DNA of 64,000 bases, from positions 32,014,914 through 32,078,913 of the forward strand of contig JARCOQ010000009.1 in assembly GCA_029207755.1 (NCBI GenBank), in the 5' to 3' direction. Both the position numbers and the translations under genes were made by a program. Of the stretch, positions 61,039 through 64,000 are shown piece after piece. The stretch comes from Chamaea fasciata (lineage: Eukaryota > Chordata > Aves > Passeriformes > Sylviidae). The notes under the pieces are model-generated. The model was not told the origin of the DNA, did no database searches, and saw only the letters and a program-made list of their open reading frames with translations. Position 1 is the first letter of the stretch; every line of letters begins with the position of its first letter.

Positions 61039-61849
61039 GTAGGAATTCACGGTCCCATCCTTTTGTGCAGTGTCCAGCTTCATCCTGAAGCTTCAGTGGG
61101 GGTGTGAGCAGTGAACCCACGCTCCTGAATCACTCCTTGCTCGTTCCTTTTCACTCTGTTTCTCTCTCACATCCCTGCTGGCCATCACTACCATTGTTTT
61201 TCACAAAGCAGGATCTTATTCCTCGAGGAATTCCTTGCTTGATGGGAAATTACAGTAAAGGTGTGGGGAGGACAACCCTGAGCACTGCTGAATGTTGGGA
61301 AAGGGGGGTGATTGATGTCTCAAAACCAAAGAAAACCCACAGAACAAAGTTTCAGAAGAGGGATGAGGTGGGAAGTCCAGCACATCACCTTTTGTGAAGA
61401 TCCTTGCTCGGGTACATGGGAGGCAGGTGCCTCACCTGCTCCAAGGTTTGCTCCCAGTTTAGGCTCCAAGGTCTCCAAGATCCAAACCTCCCATGGTCAG
61501 GGCAGGTGGGGCCTGGGCGTGACCTTCAAACCCACCTGAGAAAGCCTTTCTTGGCTACCACCAGGCCAACAAGCCCAGCCTTGGAAAGCTCTGGGCACTG
61601 TCATGACCAGCCTTGCATCCTGGAAGAAGGAACTGCAAACACTGGATTTTAGGCAGGTGGAGGCCATGAACTTTGCTTTGTTTTGCATGGCACTAGAGGG
61701 CACAACAGCCCCAAGCACAAGCTGAGATTCCCGGGAAAAAGCACATTCCTGGACCAGGCCAGCAGCTGTGTTAGGTGCCCTGGAGGAGCCTTTCTGCAGT
61801 ACCTGACCCATAAGATAAAGGACTTTAATATGTCTTAGATTTACTGTGG

Positions 61850-61990
61850 CTTTCTTGGAATCAAAGGGGTTGGGAGGTTCCTTAAATCCCATCTTGTTCC
61901 AGCCCCATGCCATGAGCAGGGACACCTTCCACTGGCCCAGGTTAATCCAAGCCCTTTCCAACCTGGCCTTGGAATTATCCTGGTGTTCAG
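61850..61990 (-). repeat. CR1 LINE fragment in A1CF intron
   Basis: GGAATCAAAGGGGTTGGGAG, GCCATGAGCAGGGACACCTT and CCAACCTGGCCTTGGAATTA match a reverse-complement CR1 tail. Confidence 0.87.
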
Positions 61991-62686
61991 TTCTTCCTAC
62001 CGTCACATCTGGCAAAGCTGACTCCTAAAGCACAGATTTCAGTCCTCAATCCCCCACACACTTCAACATCTTCTTGCTCTTCTCTCTCCTTTCCCTCTCC
62101 AGCCTTGCTATTTTATCTTTTTCTCTTTCCCCCCTCTTCTAATTTTCCTGTACTTAAGGGATTTTTCTTCTATCCTGTCTGTGGGTGTAGCCAAACATCT
62201 TCCCCAGTGCACACCTGGGTTGTTCATCTTTGGGCAGTGGCTGATGTCCCACTGTCCCTCCAGGCACCTTGTCAAGAAGGGTTTGTTGAGGTGCTGCCTT
62301 CCAGCCACAAACAAAGCCACTGCAAATTGAGGGGAGGGTTTATTTCTTGCTGTGCCCCCTCACACACCAGCTCAGACATAAAATCAAATGTCCCCAGGAC
62401 TCCATCACTGCTGAAAACATTGGAAAAACAGGAATGAGGATGGATAATTCAGGACCTGTGCTAGGCTCGAGAAAACTGAAAGGGTTTTGGTATATTCCTG
62501 TTTTCTCATAAGGATGTCTGTTTGTTTACGTTCCTCTTAAATCAGCTGTACAAGGCATTCGCTTTCCTGGAATAATCCCAGAATGGGAAGTGACTAAAGA
62601 AATGGTCAGGGAGCCAAAAATGGAAAAATTACTGGAGCCTCAGCTCCTCTGGGAGCAGGGAATCACTGTAGGGAGAGGGAAGGACA

Positions 62687-63082
62687 GACAGGAGGGAGGG
62701 AGGGAGGGAGGGAGGAAAGGAGGGAGGGAGGGAGGGAGGGAGGGAGGGAGGGAGGGAGGGAGGGAGGGAGGGAGGGAGGGAGGGAGGGAGGGAGGAAGGA
62801 AGGAAGGAAGGAAGGAAGGAAGGAAGGAAGGAAGGAAGGAAGGAAGGAAGGAAGGAAGGAAGGAAGGAAGGAAGGAAGGAAGGAAGGAAGGAAGGAAGGA
62901 AGGAAGGAAGGAAGGAAGGAAGGAAGGAAGGAAGGAAGGAAGGAAGGAAGGAAGGAAGGAAGGAAGGAAGGAAGGAAGGAAGGAAGGAAGGAAGGAAGGA
63001 AGGAAGGAAGGAAGGAAGGAAGGAAGGAAGGAAGGAAGGAAGGAAGGAAGGAAGGAAGGAAGGAAGGAAGGAAGGAAGGAAA
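62687..63082. repeat. Polypurine GGGA then GGAA microsatellite in A1CF intron
   Basis: About 105 bp of GGGA repeats (62687-62793) grade into about 290 bp of near-perfect GGAA/AAGG repeats (to 63082). The whole tract is purine-only on the plus strand, so it can form triplex DNA. The GGAA units are ETS-factor cores. The long repetitive peptides in all frames are artefacts of the repeat. Confidence 0.97.
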
Positions 63083-63543
63083 TATGATTAAAAATAGGGG
63101 AGGAGAACAAAGACACACTCATATAGCAAAAAGAGACCAAAAAGGAAATACCGACTGGCCTTCACATCTTTGAATATTATTTGGGGCCAAGATTTGCTCT
63201 CTGCCAGAAGGATCTCCTGGGCTGGCAGGTGTCATCCTCAGATTGGACAAAAATCCGGACAAGTTATAAATTTTGCAAGTGTTCCATCACGCAGCCCAGG
63301 GAGATTCCCCTGCCAGAGCCAGGGCGATTTCCATTTCCCAGGAAGTTCCCTGGCTGTCTGCACTTGGAGTTCAGAAGTATCCCAGCCTTGGCAGCAGGAC
63401 TCTGTGTTATTCCTGCTGAATGCATGAGGAGCTGAAGGGCAGGAAGGTGTCTGCCTCGAGGGTTATTCCCAGAGACGGGGTTGGTTTGATCCGTGTTTAA
63501 AAATCGATAGGTGAACCTTTTCTTTTCTTTTCCTCCACGGCAG

Positions 63544-63678
63544 GAAAATGGGCAGAGGAAATATGGGGGACCACCACCGGGCTGGGATGGCCCTCCACCA
63601 GAGAGGGGCTGTGAGATCTTCATCGGAAAACTGCCCCGAGACCTCTTTGAGGATGAACTTATCCCCCTCTGTGAAAAG
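63544..63678 (+). CDS. A1CF: A1CF second coding exon, start of RRM1
   Basis: This exon holds 45 codons (residues 34-78), flanked by the acceptor CCACGGCAG (ending 63543) and donor AAAG|GTGAGG (63679), both phase 0. It begins [15 protein letters not shown], the family-specific linker, and continues into RRM1 with the RNP2 strand CEIFIGKL at residues 56-63, then [16 protein letters not shown] Gly-Pro pair stands where the mammalian protein, as I recall it, has Ala-Ala ([10 protein letters not shown]). The frame joins the initiator exon exactly (LIQ-ENGQ). Confidence 0.97.
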
Positions 63679-63799
63679 GTGAGGCTTGATGGCAGGTGGT
63701 CCATTGCTGGTGGTCAGAGCTGCATGTCAGAGCTGGTTCCAAAATTCCAGTCTTCTTTAACCACTCCCACCTTGCCGACAAATCTCCCTCCCTTGGCAG
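63679..63799 (+). other. A1CF: A1CF 121-nt intron
   Basis: The short intron GTGAGG...TTGGCAG separates the RNP2 and RNP1 exons of RRM1. It has a C/T-rich 3' end and no internal features of note. The sequence after 63930 begins the next intron. Confidence 0.93.
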
Positions 63800-63930
63800 A
63801 TTGGCAAAATCTATGAGATGAGGATGATGATGGACTTCAATGGCAACAACAGGGGCTACGCCTTTGTGACCTTCTCCAATAAACAGGAGGCCAAGAATGC
63901 AATAAAGACGCTCAATAATTATGAAATCAG
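63800..63930 (+). CDS. A1CF: A1CF third coding exon, remainder of RRM1 core
   Basis: This exon holds 43 codons plus two bases (residues 79-121, then AG of Arg122). The acceptor is CTTGGCAG, ending 63799, and the donor is ATCAG|GTAAGC at 63931. It encodes [20 protein letters not shown], the RNP1 motif RGYAFVTF at residues 96-103, and the helix [16 protein letters not shown]. Only 121 nt of intron separate it from the previous exon. The gene continues beyond the window; RRM2, RRM3 and the C-terminal dsRNA-binding-like region are not included. Confidence 0.97.
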
Positions 63931-64000
63931 GTAAGCAGGGCAAACACCTTCAAAGAAACTTTAAATCGTATATATCGGTCCACTTTGGCATGTAAGGGAT

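Larger units (their letters stand above)
61039..63543 (+). other. A1CF: A1CF intron between initiator and second coding exons
   Basis: A 2,505-nt intron begins GTAGGA and ends CGGCAG. It carries a CR1 fragment (61850-61990) and the polypurine GGGA/GGAA tract (62687-63082), which ends about 460 bp before the next exon. Confidence 0.9.

Noticed and set aside
62590..63140. ORFs of repeated KEGR and FLPS peptides on both strands
   Set aside because: They are direct translations of the GGGA/GGAA microsatellite and are open in every frame.

Overview
The window is vertebrate genomic DNA and almost certainly avian. It has many 5'-truncated CR1 LINE tails, compact introns and sharp CpG islands. It also shows the divergent PRKG1/A1CF gene order known from other vertebrates. 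The style of the CR1 copies suggests a passerine, but this is weak evidence. There is no bacterial-type content, and the many short reading frames are chance ORFs of GC-rich, CR1-derived or microsatellite sequence.

Layout. (1) Bases 1 to about 35,000 hold the 5' part of PRKG1 (cGMP-dependent protein kinase I) on the minus strand. The two alternative first coding exons are both present: I-beta at 8157-8467 and, about 26 kb upstream, I-alpha at 34433-34698. Each lies in its own CpG island, and each has a donor that splits a codon after its second base, so both can join the same downstream exon, which lies beyond base 1. (2) Bases 36,600-37,735 hold a probable small intronless gene on the plus strand, in a third CpG island, divergent from PRKG1-alpha. 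It encodes 299 residues with three spaced TQT motifs, the core of dynein light chain LC8 docking sites, and has a poly(A) signal 17 bases after its stop. I do not recognise it; it is the best candidate here for something undescribed. (3) Bases 37.7-54.8 kb are intergenic: CR1 fragments, a CpG-enriched stretch without a gene, a TA-rich minisatellite, and otherwise little. (4) Bases 54.8-64 kb hold the 5' end of A1CF (APOBEC1 complementation factor) on the plus strand. There is a candidate promoter with HNF4-, GATA- and HNF1-like sites and a possible untranslated exon ending near 55,019, then the initiator exon at 60940-61038 and two exons covering most of RRM1 (63544-63678 and 63800-63930). The first coding intron carries a polypurine GGGA/GGAA tract of about 395 bp.

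The long PRKG1 intron between the two first exons contains CR1 copies, a pair of ~200-bp direct repeats about 3.2 kb apart (near 20.2 and 23.5 kb), a TATA/ORF/AATAAA arrangement between them, and several AT-rich, homeodomain-motif-rich patches that look like conserved noncoding elements. A perfect CArG box lies in the I-beta CpG island.

Functionally, PRKG1 (NO/cGMP signalling) and A1CF (apoB mRNA editing and RNA binding in liver, gut and kidney) are unrelated neighbours. All identifications come from reading the translated sequence; none was checked by alignment.
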